Origin: Rhizobium sp. P40RR-XXII
GTDB taxonomy: Bacteria > Pseudomonadota > Alphaproteobacteria > Rhizobiales > Rhizobiaceae
Length of the DNA stretch: 36,948 nucleotides
Direction: 5' to 3'
Assembly: GCF_012641405.1 (NCBI RefSeq)
Contig: NZ_JABAII010000033.1
Coordinates: forward strand, 1 to 36,948
Part shown: piece after piece, positions 25,853 to 34,370 of the stretch
Layout: each line of letters opens with the position of its first letter
How positions within the stretch are numbered: position 1 is the first letter of the stretch
Made by a program: the position numbers and the translations under genes
The notes under the pieces: generated by a model
The model's input: only the letters and a program-made list of their open reading frames with translations
Database searches by the model: none
What the model was told of the DNA's origin: nothing

Positions 25853-26830
25853 ATGGCCATGATTTCATTTGCATTGGCACGGCTCAGTCAAGCCGTTCTT
25901 CTCCTCCTCGCCATGTCATTGATCGGCTTTATCGGCATTCACAGCATCGGAAATCCGGTCTTCAACATCGTCAACATCGAAACCGCAACGCCACAGGATA
26001 TCCAGCACGCCACGATCGCACTGGGGCTAGATCAGCCGATCTGGCGCCAATACGGTCTTTTCCTCAGCAACGTCGTCCATGGAAACTTCGGAACCTCTTA
26101 TATTTATCATCAACCGGCCCTTGCGCTGGTGATGAATAAGCTGCCCGCGACGCTGGAGCTCGCATGTCTCGCGATGCTCATCGCGGCTCCGGCCGGCACG
26201 GGAGTGGGACTCCTGGCCGGCCGGAGGAGGGGCAGGCTGTTCGACCGGACAGCCCTCAGGTCAAGCGTGTTTGCATTGAGCATTCCGTCCTTCTGGCTGA
26301 GCATGATGCTGATCCTTTGCGGTGCCATTCTGACCGGCTGGTTTCCATCCGGCGGAAGGGGTGCCACGGCAAGCCTCATCGGGCAGGAATGGAGTGTTCT
26401 GACCACAGACGGCCTGTGGCATATGATCCTTCCCGCGCTTGCGCTCGCGATACCCAACATCGCGTTGATCGCACGGCTTTCGCGGTCGGGCACCATCGAG
26501 GTCGAAAGCCAGGATTTCACGCGGTTTTGCCGTGCCAAAGGACTTTCCTCGCAAAGGATCCTGCTCCGCCATACCCTTCCGAACATCAGTGTTCCGATCA
26601 TGACGATCATCGGCCTGCAATTCGGCGGCATGCTCGCATTTGCGGTGGTCGTTGAATCAATTTTCTCATGGCCTGGTGTCGGAAAACTCCTGATCGACTC
26701 CATCCAGCTCCTCGACCGCCCGGTGGTGATGGCAACGCTGACCTTCATCTCCGTCGCCTTCGTTGCGCTGAATGCCTTTGTCGACCTCTTCCACGTCGTG
26801 CTCGATCCGCGCGTGCGCTTGGCCTCATAA
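25853..26830 (+). CDS. Peptide-type ABC importer permease (DppB-like)
   Basis: This 325-residue inner-membrane protein has about six spans. The first follows a short basic start (FALARLSQAVLLLLAMSLIG), and the periplasmic loop has DIQHATIALGLDQPIWRQYG, typical of DppB/OppB. The coupling loop lies near FTRFCRAKGLSSQRILLRHT. It starts 6 nt after the binding-protein stop behind GGAG and is followed by the second permease after 12 nt. DppB-type permeases pair with DppC-type ones as a heterodimer. Confidence 0.93.
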   Translation: MAMISFALARLSQAVLLLLAMSLIGFIGIHSIGNPVFNIVNIETATPQDIQHATIALGLDQPIWRQYGLFLSNVVHGNFGTSYIYHQPALALVMNKLPATLELACLAMLIAAPAGTGVGLLAGRRRGRLFDRTALRSSVFALSIPSFWLSMMLILCGAILTGWFPSGGRGATASLIGQEWSVLTTDGLWHMILPALALAIPNIALIARLSRSGTIEVESQDFTRFCRAKGLSSQRILLRHTLPNISVPIMTIIGLQFGGMLAFAVVVESIFSWPGVGKLLIDSIQLLDRPVVMATLTFISVAFVALNAFVDLFHVVLDPRVRLAS

Positions 26831-26842
26831 AGGTAAACCGCC

Positions 26843-27718
26843 ATGAAAGCAGAAATTCTCCGGGCGCTGAATAAGCGTCCCCCTCGGCAGATGCTGACGC
26901 CGTCCATGCTGCTGCTTGCAACCTATATCCTGCTTGCCCTAGCCGCACCCTTGGTTGCTCCGCAAAACCCCTACGACCCGCTACAGATCTATGGATGGGA
27001 AGCATCCTCCCCTCCGGGTGCGTCCGGCAGTGGCGGCTATCCCTATCTGCTCGGAACGGACGGACTCGGACGGGATATCGTCAGCTGTATCTTGTACGGC
27101 TTTCGTATCAGCCTGCTTGTGTCGATCACAAGCGCCGCCATCGCCGCCTTGATCGGGCTGACGGCCGGTGTCAGCGCCGCCTATTTCGGTAAGTGGGCCG
27201 ATGTCGCGATCATGCGGCTGGTCGATCTGCAGCTCAGCCTTCCGACGATCCTGGTCGCCCTGATCGCGATCGTGACACTCGGCCCTGGAATCGACCGGAT
27301 CATCCTGGCGTTGATCATCGCGCAATGGGCGACCTACGCGAGATTGGCGCGCAGCGTCGCGTTGAGCGAAACGAACAAGTCCTACATGGACGCCGCCCGA
27401 CTCATGAGGCTGCCGACATCGCGGATCATCTTCCGCCACCTGCTGCCGAACAGCATCGCGCCGGCCGTGACCTTGATACCGATCGAAGTCGGGCATGCCA
27501 TAGCCCTCGAAGCAACTTTGTCCTTTCTTGGGCTGGGCGTCCCGATCGACAAGCCGTCACTAGGCTCCACGGTCGCAAACGGGTTCCAGTATCTGCTGAC
27601 TGGCCAGTACTGGATCAGCCTTTTCCCCGGCCTTGCCCTGTTCGGCCTGATCGCAAGCATCAATCTCGTGGGTGAAGACATTCGACGCCGCCTCGACCCA
27701 AGGAGCCGATCAGTATGA
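26843..27718 (+). CDS. Peptide-type ABC importer permease (DppC-like)
   Basis: This 291-residue inner-membrane protein is of the DppC/OppC type. The N-terminal cytoplasmic tail leads to a first span, and YLLGTDGLGRDIVSCILYG is the hallmark GTDxxGRDxxSR-like motif after it. The coupling loop is SYMDAARLMRLPTSRIIFRH followed by LLPNSIAPAV. It starts behind AAAGG. Its stop overlaps the ATPase start as ATGA, so the two are translationally coupled. Confidence 0.94.
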   Translation: MKAEILRALNKRPPRQMLTPSMLLLATYILLALAAPLVAPQNPYDPLQIYGWEASSPPGASGSGGYPYLLGTDGLGRDIVSCILYGFRISLLVSITSAAIAALIGLTAGVSAAYFGKWADVAIMRLVDLQLSLPTILVALIAIVTLGPGIDRIILALIIAQWATYARLARSVALSETNKSYMDAARLMRLPTSRIIFRHLLPNSIAPAVTLIPIEVGHAIALEATLSFLGLGVPIDKPSLGSTVANGFQYLLTGQYWISLFPGLALFGLIASINLVGEDIRRRLDPRSRSV

Positions 27719-29388
27719 CGAACGGGCCTAAAAAACCACCGCTGCTGCGGGTAACGAATCTTGGCCTTCGCCGTCTCTCCACGTCCGAACCGATGACGAT
27801 CCTGAGCGACGTCAGTTTCGAGCTTGGACGCGGCGAGATCCTCGGAATTATCGGCGAGTCGGGTGCCGGAAAGTCGACATTGGGCAATGCCGTCCTCGGT
27901 TTGCTTCCTTCAGAGTTTCAGCGGATATCCGGCATGATCGAACTCGACGGCAAGTCCATCGACAGCATGGAAGCAGACGAGCGGGACACCCTGCGCGGAC
28001 GGCGAATATCTGCCATCTTTCAGGATCATACCGCTTCCCTTGATCCGCTGATGACCGTCGGCGCGCAGGTGCAGGAAACGATTCTGGCGGCCGATGGCTG
28101 TGTCACAAGGCGCGAGGCACGCACGCGCGCTGTCGAGCTCCTGGCCCGCGTCGGAATTCCCGATCCGCAGGACCGGTATGGCAATTATCCCCATCAGTTC
28201 TCCGGGGGGCAAAGACAACGAGCGGTCATCGCGATCGCTCTGGCAGGCTCTCCTGACATCATTATCGCCGACGAGCCAACTTCAGCCCTGGATGCCACGG
28301 TCCAGAAGCAGATTTTGAAGCTCCTTCGATCCTTGGTCGATGAGACGGGTATTTCCATCATTCTGGTCACCCACGACATGGGCGTGGTCTCGGAGATAAC
28401 CGACCGGGTCCTTGTCATGAGAAACGGCCAGGTGGTGGAGCAGGATCGCGCGCAGCTCATTCTCGATAGGCCCACAAACGACTATACGCGCAGCCTGCTT
28501 GCCGCGGTCCCACGGCTGCGAATATCGACTGCGACGGAGGGGGTGCCGGCCAATAACACGGCGGCCGTTTCCCCGGAAGCAGCGAAGGGCGGCAACAAGT
28601 TTCTTGTCGCAGCGGATGTTTCGAAAGCCTTCTCCACGCAGGGGCTCTCGCGGATGTTTGGCAAGAACACAGTAAAGTTTGCGTTGCGGGACGTGACCAT
28701 CGCGCTGCCGCCTGGCGCCATCACCGGCATTGTCGGCGAGAGCGGAAGTGGGAAGACAACGATCGGCCGGATCATTGCAGGGCTGGACGCGGCCTCGGCG
28801 GGAACGGTCACGATCGCGGGAAACAAATTCGATGTTTCGAAGGCCGGTCGCCGCAACGGCCTCCTCGGCCGCGTGCAGATGATCTTTCAGGACCCCGCGG
28901 TATCGCTCAATCCCAGGATGACCATCGGCGAAACATTGCGCGAAAGCGTCCGATTTGGCGCCCATCCGCGTCTCGAAAAAAGACCGGCGGACGTCGAGAC
29001 TATGATGGACCGGCTCGGCCTCCCCCGAAGCTTTCTTACCCGTCATCCACATCAACTATCCGGCGGCCAGAAGCAGCGCGTTTGTATCGCGCGGGCGCTG
29101 CTCGCGAGGCCGCAGATCATCGTTGCGGACGAGCCTACATCAGCGCTCGACGTGTCCGTACAGGCCGAAATCGTCAAGCTGCTGAAGGACACCATCGCGG
29201 AGCAAAACATAACAATGATCTTTATCTCTCATGACCTTGCCGTCGTGCAGCAGCTCTGCAGTTCCGTCTACATCTTCAAGGACGGGCGGGTCGAGGACTT
29301 CGGGCCTTCCGACTTCGTCTTTTCCCATTCCCCAAATCCCTACACACGCGCGCTCATCGCCGCTCGACCCGCCCGGTTCATAGGCTGA
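27715..29388 (+). CDS. Fused double ABC ATPase of the peptide-type importer (DppD-DppF-like)
   Basis: Two ATPase domains lie in one 557-residue chain. The first has GESGAGKST, FSGGQRQR and IIADEPTSALD; the second has GESGSGKTT, LSGGQKQR and IVADEPTSALD. Each has the TSALD form typical of oligopeptide importers, where DppD and DppF are usually separate; fused versions are common in rhizobia. The linker around residues 270-310 (TEGVPANNTAAVSPEAAKGG) is low in structure. No Cys-rich iron-sulfur C-terminus is evident. All key motifs appear intact, so both sites may hydrolyse ATP. Confidence 0.95.
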   Translation: MTNGPKKPPLLRVTNLGLRRLSTSEPMTILSDVSFELGRGEILGIIGESGAGKSTLGNAVLGLLPSEFQRISGMIELDGKSIDSMEADERDTLRGRRISAIFQDHTASLDPLMTVGAQVQETILAADGCVTRREARTRAVELLARVGIPDPQDRYGNYPHQFSGGQRQRAVIAIALAGSPDIIIADEPTSALDATVQKQILKLLRSLVDETGISIILVTHDMGVVSEITDRVLVMRNGQVVEQDRAQLILDRPTNDYTRSLLAAVPRLRISTATEGVPANNTAAVSPEAAKGGNKFLVAADVSKAFSTQGLSRMFGKNTVKFALRDVTIALPPGAITGIVGESGSGKTTIGRIIAGLDAASAGTVTIAGNKFDVSKAGRRNGLLGRVQMIFQDPAVSLNPRMTIGETLRESVRFGAHPRLEKRPADVETMMDRLGLPRSFLTRHPHQLSGGQKQRVCIARALLARPQIIVADEPTSALDVSVQAEIVKLLKDTIAEQNITMIFISHDLAVVQQLCSSVYIFKDGRVEDFGPSDFVFSHSPNPYTRALIAARPARFIG

Positions 29389-29476
29389 AGAAAGGCTGCA
29401 GCCGCGCCGGAGGCTCGGCTTGGACATCCGCCGCGGTCCAGAGATCGGCGCATCTTACCGCCATAGAAGGTGACAC

Positions 29477-30712
29477 ATGACTGATAGATTCACGTTGGCC
29501 GTCACGGGCCAATCGCTCATAAAATTTGATATTCGCGCCATCCGCGCCCCTGGGTTTCAGGAGGTTCAGGCTCTGCTCGGCCAAGCAGATCTCTCGTTCA
29601 CCAATTTCGAGGGAACGATCCTTGGAAACTACGGTGGGTGGCCGCTCAAAGGATCGTTTTTCGGCTGTAGCGATCCCGTTGTTCTGGATGCGCTTCAGGC
29701 GATGGGGTTTGGGGCGCTTTCGCTTTCAAATAATCATGCCTTCGATCTAGGCCCGTCCGGAGTGCTTTCCACCATAGACGAGGTTGAGAAGCGAGGCTTC
29801 CTCCATGCGGGGCTCGGGCGTAATCAGACCGAGGCATTGAGGCCAAGCATCGGAGCAATTGCCGGGCGACGTGTCGCCATCGTCGCGATGGATGGCGGTC
29901 CTGGACCAGGCTTTATGTACGCCGCGAATGCAGACATAAATCGGCCAGAGCGGCCAGGTGTTAACCGGCTGGACTTGTCGCAACGCATTGAGGTCGACCA
30001 GGCGGTATTCGATCTGCTTCGTTCTGTGCGGGATAAAGTCGGCTACACGGCGATCGATCTCACCAATGACAGTCAGCCGGATGATCCGCCGTTTGTCGAT
30101 CCGCACGAGGAAGTCGCGATTGCGCGCGCGATCTTCAAGCGATCCGAATCTTTCGGCCGGAGCGTCAAGATCGATGAGCACGACATCTCACGCAATCTCA
30201 AGGCAATTGCCGCCGCTGCTAGTGAGGGCTGCCTTGTCATAGCTTATCTGCATCACCACCACTGGGCTTCCGATTGGTACCAGGTGCCGGAATGGGTCAG
30301 CGCCGTTGCTAGACGTTGCATTGACGCCGGCGCGGCAATGTTTGCCAGTCATGGCGCACCGGTCCTTCAACCCATGGAAATCTATCGCCGGCGCCCGATC
30401 TTTTATAGCCTCGGCAATTTCATCTTTCATGTCCGATCGGAGAAATCGACATGGCGGGCAACCGAAGTATGGGAGAGTGTTGTCGGCATGTGCTCATACG
30501 GCCAAGACAATACGCTCACCGGCATCAACTTCCATCCCATCGTGATCGGCGGAGAGGAGGGATTGAAGAGCCAATTGCTTGAAGGCCGATTGGTGCCACA
30601 CCGTGCGACTGGCGAAACTGCTGAGAGAATTCTTCAACGATTTAGGAAGCAATCCGCAAATCTGGGCGTACACATCGAAATACAAGATGGAATGGGCGTT
30701 CTCAGCGTCTAA
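29477..30712 (+). CDS. CapA-family (poly-gamma-glutamate capsule-type) protein
   Basis: This 411-residue protein resembles the CapA/PgsA metallophosphoesterase-like family. LSFTNFEGTIL, LSNNHAFDLG, IAYLHHHHWASDWYQVP and IFYSLGNFIFH match the family's four conserved blocks. In the block usually read as GHHPHVLQ it has ASHGAPVLQ, so one expected His is missing; activity may differ from capsule biosynthesis. There is no signal peptide or membrane anchor, unlike Bacillus CapA. The start is behind AAGG, 88 nt after the ATPase. The gene lies between a peptide-type importer and a PepT-like peptidase, which suggests a hydrolase role on an imported compound rather than capsule making. Confidence 0.85.
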   Translation: MTDRFTLAVTGQSLIKFDIRAIRAPGFQEVQALLGQADLSFTNFEGTILGNYGGWPLKGSFFGCSDPVVLDALQAMGFGALSLSNNHAFDLGPSGVLSTIDEVEKRGFLHAGLGRNQTEALRPSIGAIAGRRVAIVAMDGGPGPGFMYAANADINRPERPGVNRLDLSQRIEVDQAVFDLLRSVRDKVGYTAIDLTNDSQPDDPPFVDPHEEVAIARAIFKRSESFGRSVKIDEHDISRNLKAIAAAASEGCLVIAYLHHHHWASDWYQVPEWVSAVARRCIDAGAAMFASHGAPVLQPMEIYRRRPIFYSLGNFIFHVRSEKSTWRATEVWESVVGMCSYGQDNTLTGINFHPIVIGGEEGLKSQLLEGRLVPHRATGETAERILQRFRKQSANLGVHIEIQDGMGVLSV

Positions 30713-30856
30713 GCGGCTGCCTAGGCGTGAGCCAGTTTGGAAAATCTAAATGCAGCCGCGATCGGCAACGGGGAGGGGCTGATGAACGCGGGAACGTTTA
30801 CTGGAAAGTCCCTTTCGAAATGCATCAACTCCATTCATGACTATCGAGGCAATTGC

Positions 30857-32128
30857 ATGTATTCGACTGAACTGGAAACGACAGACATTCGCGACGAACT
30901 TATCGGTCGGTTCTTCCGCTATGTTGCCATAGAAAGTCAGAGCAACACCGCGTCAGCGTCTTTGCCCTCCTCGCCGGGACAGCTTGAACTCGCAAGGCAG
31001 CTGGGACAAGAACTGCGCGAGCTCGGCGTTGAAGATGTCGTCATCGACGAGCACGCCATTGTGACGGGAGTAAAGCGTGGCAACCAGCCAGGTGCGCCAC
31101 GCATCGGTTTCATCGCGCATCTCGATACGGTTGATGTCGGCCTCTCTCCGGTCATCCGGCCGCAGATCATACGCTTCGAAGGGGAAGACCTGTGCCTCAA
31201 CCCGCAAAAAGACATCTGGTTGCGCGTTGCCGAGCATCCGGAAATTCGCAACTGGCGTGGCTCGGACATTATTGTCGGTGATGGCACCAGCGTTCTCGGA
31301 GCGGATAACAAGGCGGCTATCGCAGTCATCATGACCCTGCTCTCCCGGCTAGAGATCTCGCAGCCCCGCGGCGATATTTTCGTCGCCTTCATTCCGGACG
31401 AGGAAATCGGACTGCTGGGCGCCAAGGCGCTCGATCTCAACCGCTTCCCTTGCGAATTCGCCTACACCATTGATTGCTGCGAGCTCGGCGAAGTTGTCGT
31501 CGAGAATTTCAACGCCGCGTCGGGCGAAATTGTTTTTACCGGCGTCAGCGCGCATCCGATGTCGGCAAAGGGTGTGCTGGTCAATCCGTTGTTGATGGCT
31601 CTCGACTTCGTCTCCCATTTCGAGCGGAGTGAAACGCCCGAATGCACGCAGAAGCGCGAGGGCTATTTTTGGTTCAAGGACCTTGTTGCGAATGAAAGCA
31701 AAGCTCGTCTTAAGGTGATGATCCGCGATTTCGACAAGGCTGCATTCGACACGCGGAAGCAGCGTATCGCCGATGTTGCGGACCGGATTGCGAAGCAATA
31801 TCCTTCAGGAACGGTGCGGTACCAAGTCGCCGACACCTATCATAACATCGCGGACTACCTCCAGGACGACAACCGCCCAGCCGAACTTCTGTTCAACGCT
31901 TTGGATAGGCTCGGCGTCGAAAAGAAGCTCACGCCGATGCGTGGTGGAACCGACGGGGCGGCGCTGTGCGCGCGTGGGTTGCCCACGCCGAACTTCTTTA
32001 CCGGCGCTCATAATTTCCACTCACGTTTCGAATTCCTGCCGGTTCCCGCGTTCCAAAAATCCTACGAGACGGCCCTTATGATATGCATACTCGCAGCGGA
32101 ATCGACGGCGGGAACGCGTGGATGCTGA
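30857..32128 (+). CDS. PepT-like tripeptide aminopeptidase, M20 metallopeptidase
   Basis: This 423-residue enzyme is of the peptidase T group of M20 zinc peptidases. Metal-site segments are GFIAHLDTVD, LGADNKAAIA, IPDEEIGLLG (catalytic Glu pair), TIDCCELGE and FFTGAHNFHSRFEFLP. The dimerisation-domain motif FTGVSAHPMSAKG is also present. Length is close to E. coli PepT (408). ATG 30857 was chosen behind GAGG; in-frame starts at TTG 30737 and ATG 30782 would add a tail without family likeness. It is last in the + strand peptide cluster and probably releases N-terminal residues from an imported small peptide. Substrate could be a modified or gamma-linked peptide. Confidence 0.92.
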   Translation: MYSTELETTDIRDELIGRFFRYVAIESQSNTASASLPSSPGQLELARQLGQELRELGVEDVVIDEHAIVTGVKRGNQPGAPRIGFIAHLDTVDVGLSPVIRPQIIRFEGEDLCLNPQKDIWLRVAEHPEIRNWRGSDIIVGDGTSVLGADNKAAIAVIMTLLSRLEISQPRGDIFVAFIPDEEIGLLGAKALDLNRFPCEFAYTIDCCELGEVVVENFNAASGEIVFTGVSAHPMSAKGVLVNPLLMALDFVSHFERSETPECTQKREGYFWFKDLVANESKARLKVMIRDFDKAAFDTRKQRIADVADRIAKQYPSGTVRYQVADTYHNIADYLQDDNRPAELLFNALDRLGVEKKLTPMRGGTDGAALCARGLPTPNFFTGAHNFHSRFEFLPVPAFQKSYETALMICILAAESTAGTRGC

Positions 32129-32214
32129 AGAGCTCATCATAAGCCGACAAAGCCTGGCATTTAACAGAATGATCGCATCAATCTGCACCGGACGTGAGGC
32201 TCGGTCACCTCTAA

Positions 32215-32481
32215 TCAGAGGTCGGAGGATGGCTCGGAGTTCGGTTTGACTGTCTTTCTGGTGCTGGATAAGCGCTTTGACACGAGTAGCTCGAATGCTT
32301 CTACGCCAAGTATTTTTGCAATGCTATCGACCATATCGATGGTGGGGCTATAGACGCATCGTTCTAGGGAGCTGACGTAAGTGCGATGGACGTCCGCGCG
32401 GTGTGCGAGCTCCTCCTGCGACAGCCCCTTGGCGTTTCGCATTGTCCTGAGATTCAGTGCGAAGATCTCTCGAATATTCAT
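32215..32481 (-). CDS. XRE-family regulator, second of a matched pair
   Basis: From ATG 32481 the product has 88 residues with an XRE domain: NLRTMRNAKGLSQEELAHRA, then DVHRTYVSSLERCVYSPTID. Its start (MNIREIFALN) aligns with that of the XRE protein at 23870-24088, and the pair share DVHRTYV, but this one has a longer basic C-terminus (STRKTVKPNSEPSSDL). An in-frame ATG at 32493 overlaps, as ATGA, the stop of a 7-codon ORF that begins at 32513 beside the operator. In the first XRE gene the equivalent leader is in frame with the protein, so one nucleotide of difference has separated leader and gene here. It is convergent with the peptidase gene. Confidence 0.87.
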   Translation of the reverse strand: MNIREIFALNLRTMRNAKGLSQEELAHRADVHRTYVSSLERCVYSPTIDMVDSIAKILGVEAFELLVSKRLSSTRKTVKPNSEPSSDL

Positions 32482-32513
32482 AGTTGGAATCATGCGCCTT
32501 GCAGTGCATTCAT

Positions 32514-32532
32514 CTACAGAGTATTCTCTACA
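32514..32532. promoter_or_regulatory. 19-bp palindromic operator, copy 2
   Basis: CTACAGAGTATTCTCTACA differs from copy 1 at one position, which slightly breaks the core symmetry. About 27 nt around it (ATTCAT before, AA after) match copy 1. It is directly upstream of the XRE leader and 238 nt before traM on the other strand, so it could also influence traM. Confidence 0.65.
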
Positions 32533-32769
32533 AACGGCGTGGCGAACGACTTCTAGTTTCCCGAATTCCGTTTGTTCGATCATGTCAGAAGTGATAGGTC
32601 TTTCGACCAGCTTGGGTGGATAGCGCGACTACATGGGCCGCATGAGGAATGTCCGAGTGCATCGGCCTGCAGGTTCAAGCCTGATTCATTTTGGATTTTG
32701 CGCCGGCTGGAGTGCAGAGGGTTCGCTGTCAGTGGGCACGCACTACCGAGCCTAAGACGGGGGAGAGGA

Positions 32770-33078
32770 ATGGAATCGAACGTCACCACATTAATGGAAA
32801 AGATTGAGCTTCGACCTCTGGTAGGGCTCACGCGGGGACTTCCATTGGCCGATCTGGAGGCCCTCACAATCGAAGCCATCCGCGCGCACAGACATCTGGT
32901 TGCGAAGGCCGACAAATTGTTTCAGGCACTACCCGACGATTACAAAACAGGAAAAGCGGCCGGTGGCGCCCAGCATCTCGATTCTATCGGGGCAAGCATC
33001 GAGATGCACGCGCAGATGAGCGTTGTGAACACGCTGGTCAGTATTCTCGGCTATATCCCGAAGGCGTCGATGAACTGA
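32770..33078 (+). CDS. traM: TraM, TraR anti-activator
   Basis: TraM binds TraR and blocks DNA binding, keeping conjugation off until enough signal accumulates. The 102-residue protein matches Ti/rhizobial TraM as I know it along most of its length: VELRPL-like KIELRPLVGLTRGLP, DLEALTIEAIRAHR, LFQALPDDYKTG, ASIEMHAQMSVVNTLVSILG. The start is ATG 32770 behind a strong GGGGGAGAGG; the frame opens at 32572 without one. It converges on traR with stops 3 nt apart. No clear tra box is visible upstream. Confidence 0.95.
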   Translation: MESNVTTLMEKIELRPLVGLTRGLPLADLEALTIEAIRAHRHLVAKADKLFQALPDDYKTGKAAGGAQHLDSIGASIEMHAQMSVVNTLVSILGYIPKASMN

Positions 33079-33081
33079 GGT

Positions 33082-33786
33082 TCAAATCAGCTTTTTGCGG
33101 ATGGCAATGGCGATTAGATGCGACGTCGTATGAACATCGAAGCGTTTCTTCGTCTCGGCGAGTTTGACGCGCACGCTGTTATATTTGACGCCCTCTATAT
33201 CCGCCACTTCCTCCATCGTCTTGCCAACGGCGATCCAGCGAAGATAGGTTGCTTCCCTGGGGTCAAGATAGGCGATGTCCTCGATAGCGGATGTTGTTCG
33301 CAGGAAGGCGATGCGGGCATGAAGCTGCGCAACCGCCGCCGCTGCAGCCACGACGTCGATTCCCTTATCGAGGTCGATCGTTGGCTTCTCCGAGGCGAGT
33401 GTGAACATCGATGTTGCACCATTGGCCACCTTGACGGGAATGGTGATGCCGGAGCGGATCCCGAAATCGGCCGCGCGGGTGAAAAACGATCGCTCCGCTT
33501 TTGAAAGTCGCGACCTCTCCAATCCACCGGGCCATGTGAAGGTTCGCGTCGAAGACTTCGCGCGCATTACGACCGGGTCAAGCCTCGAATAGCTTCGTTC
33601 GAAATATTCCGAACGCCATCCTGGAGGATAGTTCGAGATCGCCAGCACATGGCCGGGCTGGATGTTGAGATAGGCATAGCCGCCAAAGCCGATTTGTTCG
33701 GCCAAGCCCGCAAGTGCATCCTCAAGGACGCGTTGATCGCCTTCGATTGCACTAAGATCGGTCAGCTTATCCAGCCAGTGCTGCAT
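33082..33786 (-). CDS. traR: TraR, quorum-sensing activator of conjugation
   Basis: TraR with 3-oxo-octanoyl-homoserine lactone activates tra and trb operons in Agrobacterium and relatives. The 234-residue protein has the canonical length and keeps every AHL-pocket residue at its TraR number: Trp57, Tyr61, Asp70, Pro71, Trp85, Gly113. The HTH domain has LDPREATYLRWIAVGKTMEE and VKYNSVRVKLAETKKRFDV, very close to Ti TraR, so it is not the truncated TrlR-type inhibitor. The start is behind AAGGAG. The traI synthase is not in the window and is usually the first gene of trb, elsewhere on such plasmids. Confidence 0.96.
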   Translation of the reverse strand: MQHWLDKLTDLSAIEGDQRVLEDALAGLAEQIGFGGYAYLNIQPGHVLAISNYPPGWRSEYFERSYSRLDPVVMRAKSSTRTFTWPGGLERSRLSKAERSFFTRAADFGIRSGITIPVKVANGATSMFTLASEKPTIDLDKGIDVVAAAAAVAQLHARIAFLRTTSAIEDIAYLDPREATYLRWIAVGKTMEEVADIEGVKYNSVRVKLAETKKRFDVHTTSHLIAIAIRKKLI

Positions 33787-34370
33787 TCGTGTTCTCCTTG
33801 ACGTATTGTGGTCCTTGTCGTCGCTGTCCGCTCCGACCGTTGGTCATTCTCCTCCTCGTGTAGACTGCGTCGAAGATAGCGTATCATCTGCAGCTACCAA
33901 CCGCAGCGTGTCACATTCAGTATAAATGGACAACAGTGCGCAACCGCAGACCCCCTGCAGCGCGTCAAAACTCGGCGGTTTGTGCTGGTTACCGCTATAG
34001 TGATGAGTTTGCATCGTTACGCGGCGATGCTAAGGAAAGCTGTGACAGGGGCAGGCGATACGATCGAAGAGATGTCCCGATCAGAACACCGACGAGAACC
34101 GGGACAATTCGGACAGCGTTAACGCTGTCCGAACAGGCAGCTGGAAATGCTTAACGCCTTAGCCGCGGCGACCGGGTCCCTTTCTGTGCGGAGGTCAGCA
34201 GTAGATCTCATGCATGATGAGGGCAATTCGCGTGAGAAGACAGACGCGGATTCTCATGGTTTGAGTAGGGGAAGACATCCGTCGTTGCATGGTTGGGCGT
34301 CGGCAATTGGATATCTCCTAGCGATCATGCCGAACCGTTTCTATCGCCGGAGGAAAATCGAAAGCGGCGG
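33787..34370. other. Gap between traR and the MFS gene, with a 26-bp palindrome
   Basis: No gene was accepted in these 584 nt. A short + frame around 34001-34122 (MSLHRYAAMLRKAVTGAGDT onward, 39 codons) ends within the palindrome, but has no clear ribosome site. The stretch includes the traR promoter region near 33790-33930; no tra box was recognised there. It may contain decayed sequence. Confidence 0.4.
34108..34133. repeat. 26-bp perfect palindrome
   Basis: TTCGGACAGCGTT followed at once by its exact reverse complement gives a perfect palindrome centred on GTTAAC. There is no loop and no T-run, so it is more like a protein-binding or recombination site than a standard terminator. It lies in the gene-free stretch between traR and the MFS transporter. 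Confidence 0.7.

Noticed and set aside
33787..33930. Possible tra box upstream of traR (CTGCAG near 33891)
   Set aside because: Only a 6-bp palindrome is present; the flanks do not match the 18-bp tra-box pattern. The region upstream of traM also shows no match.
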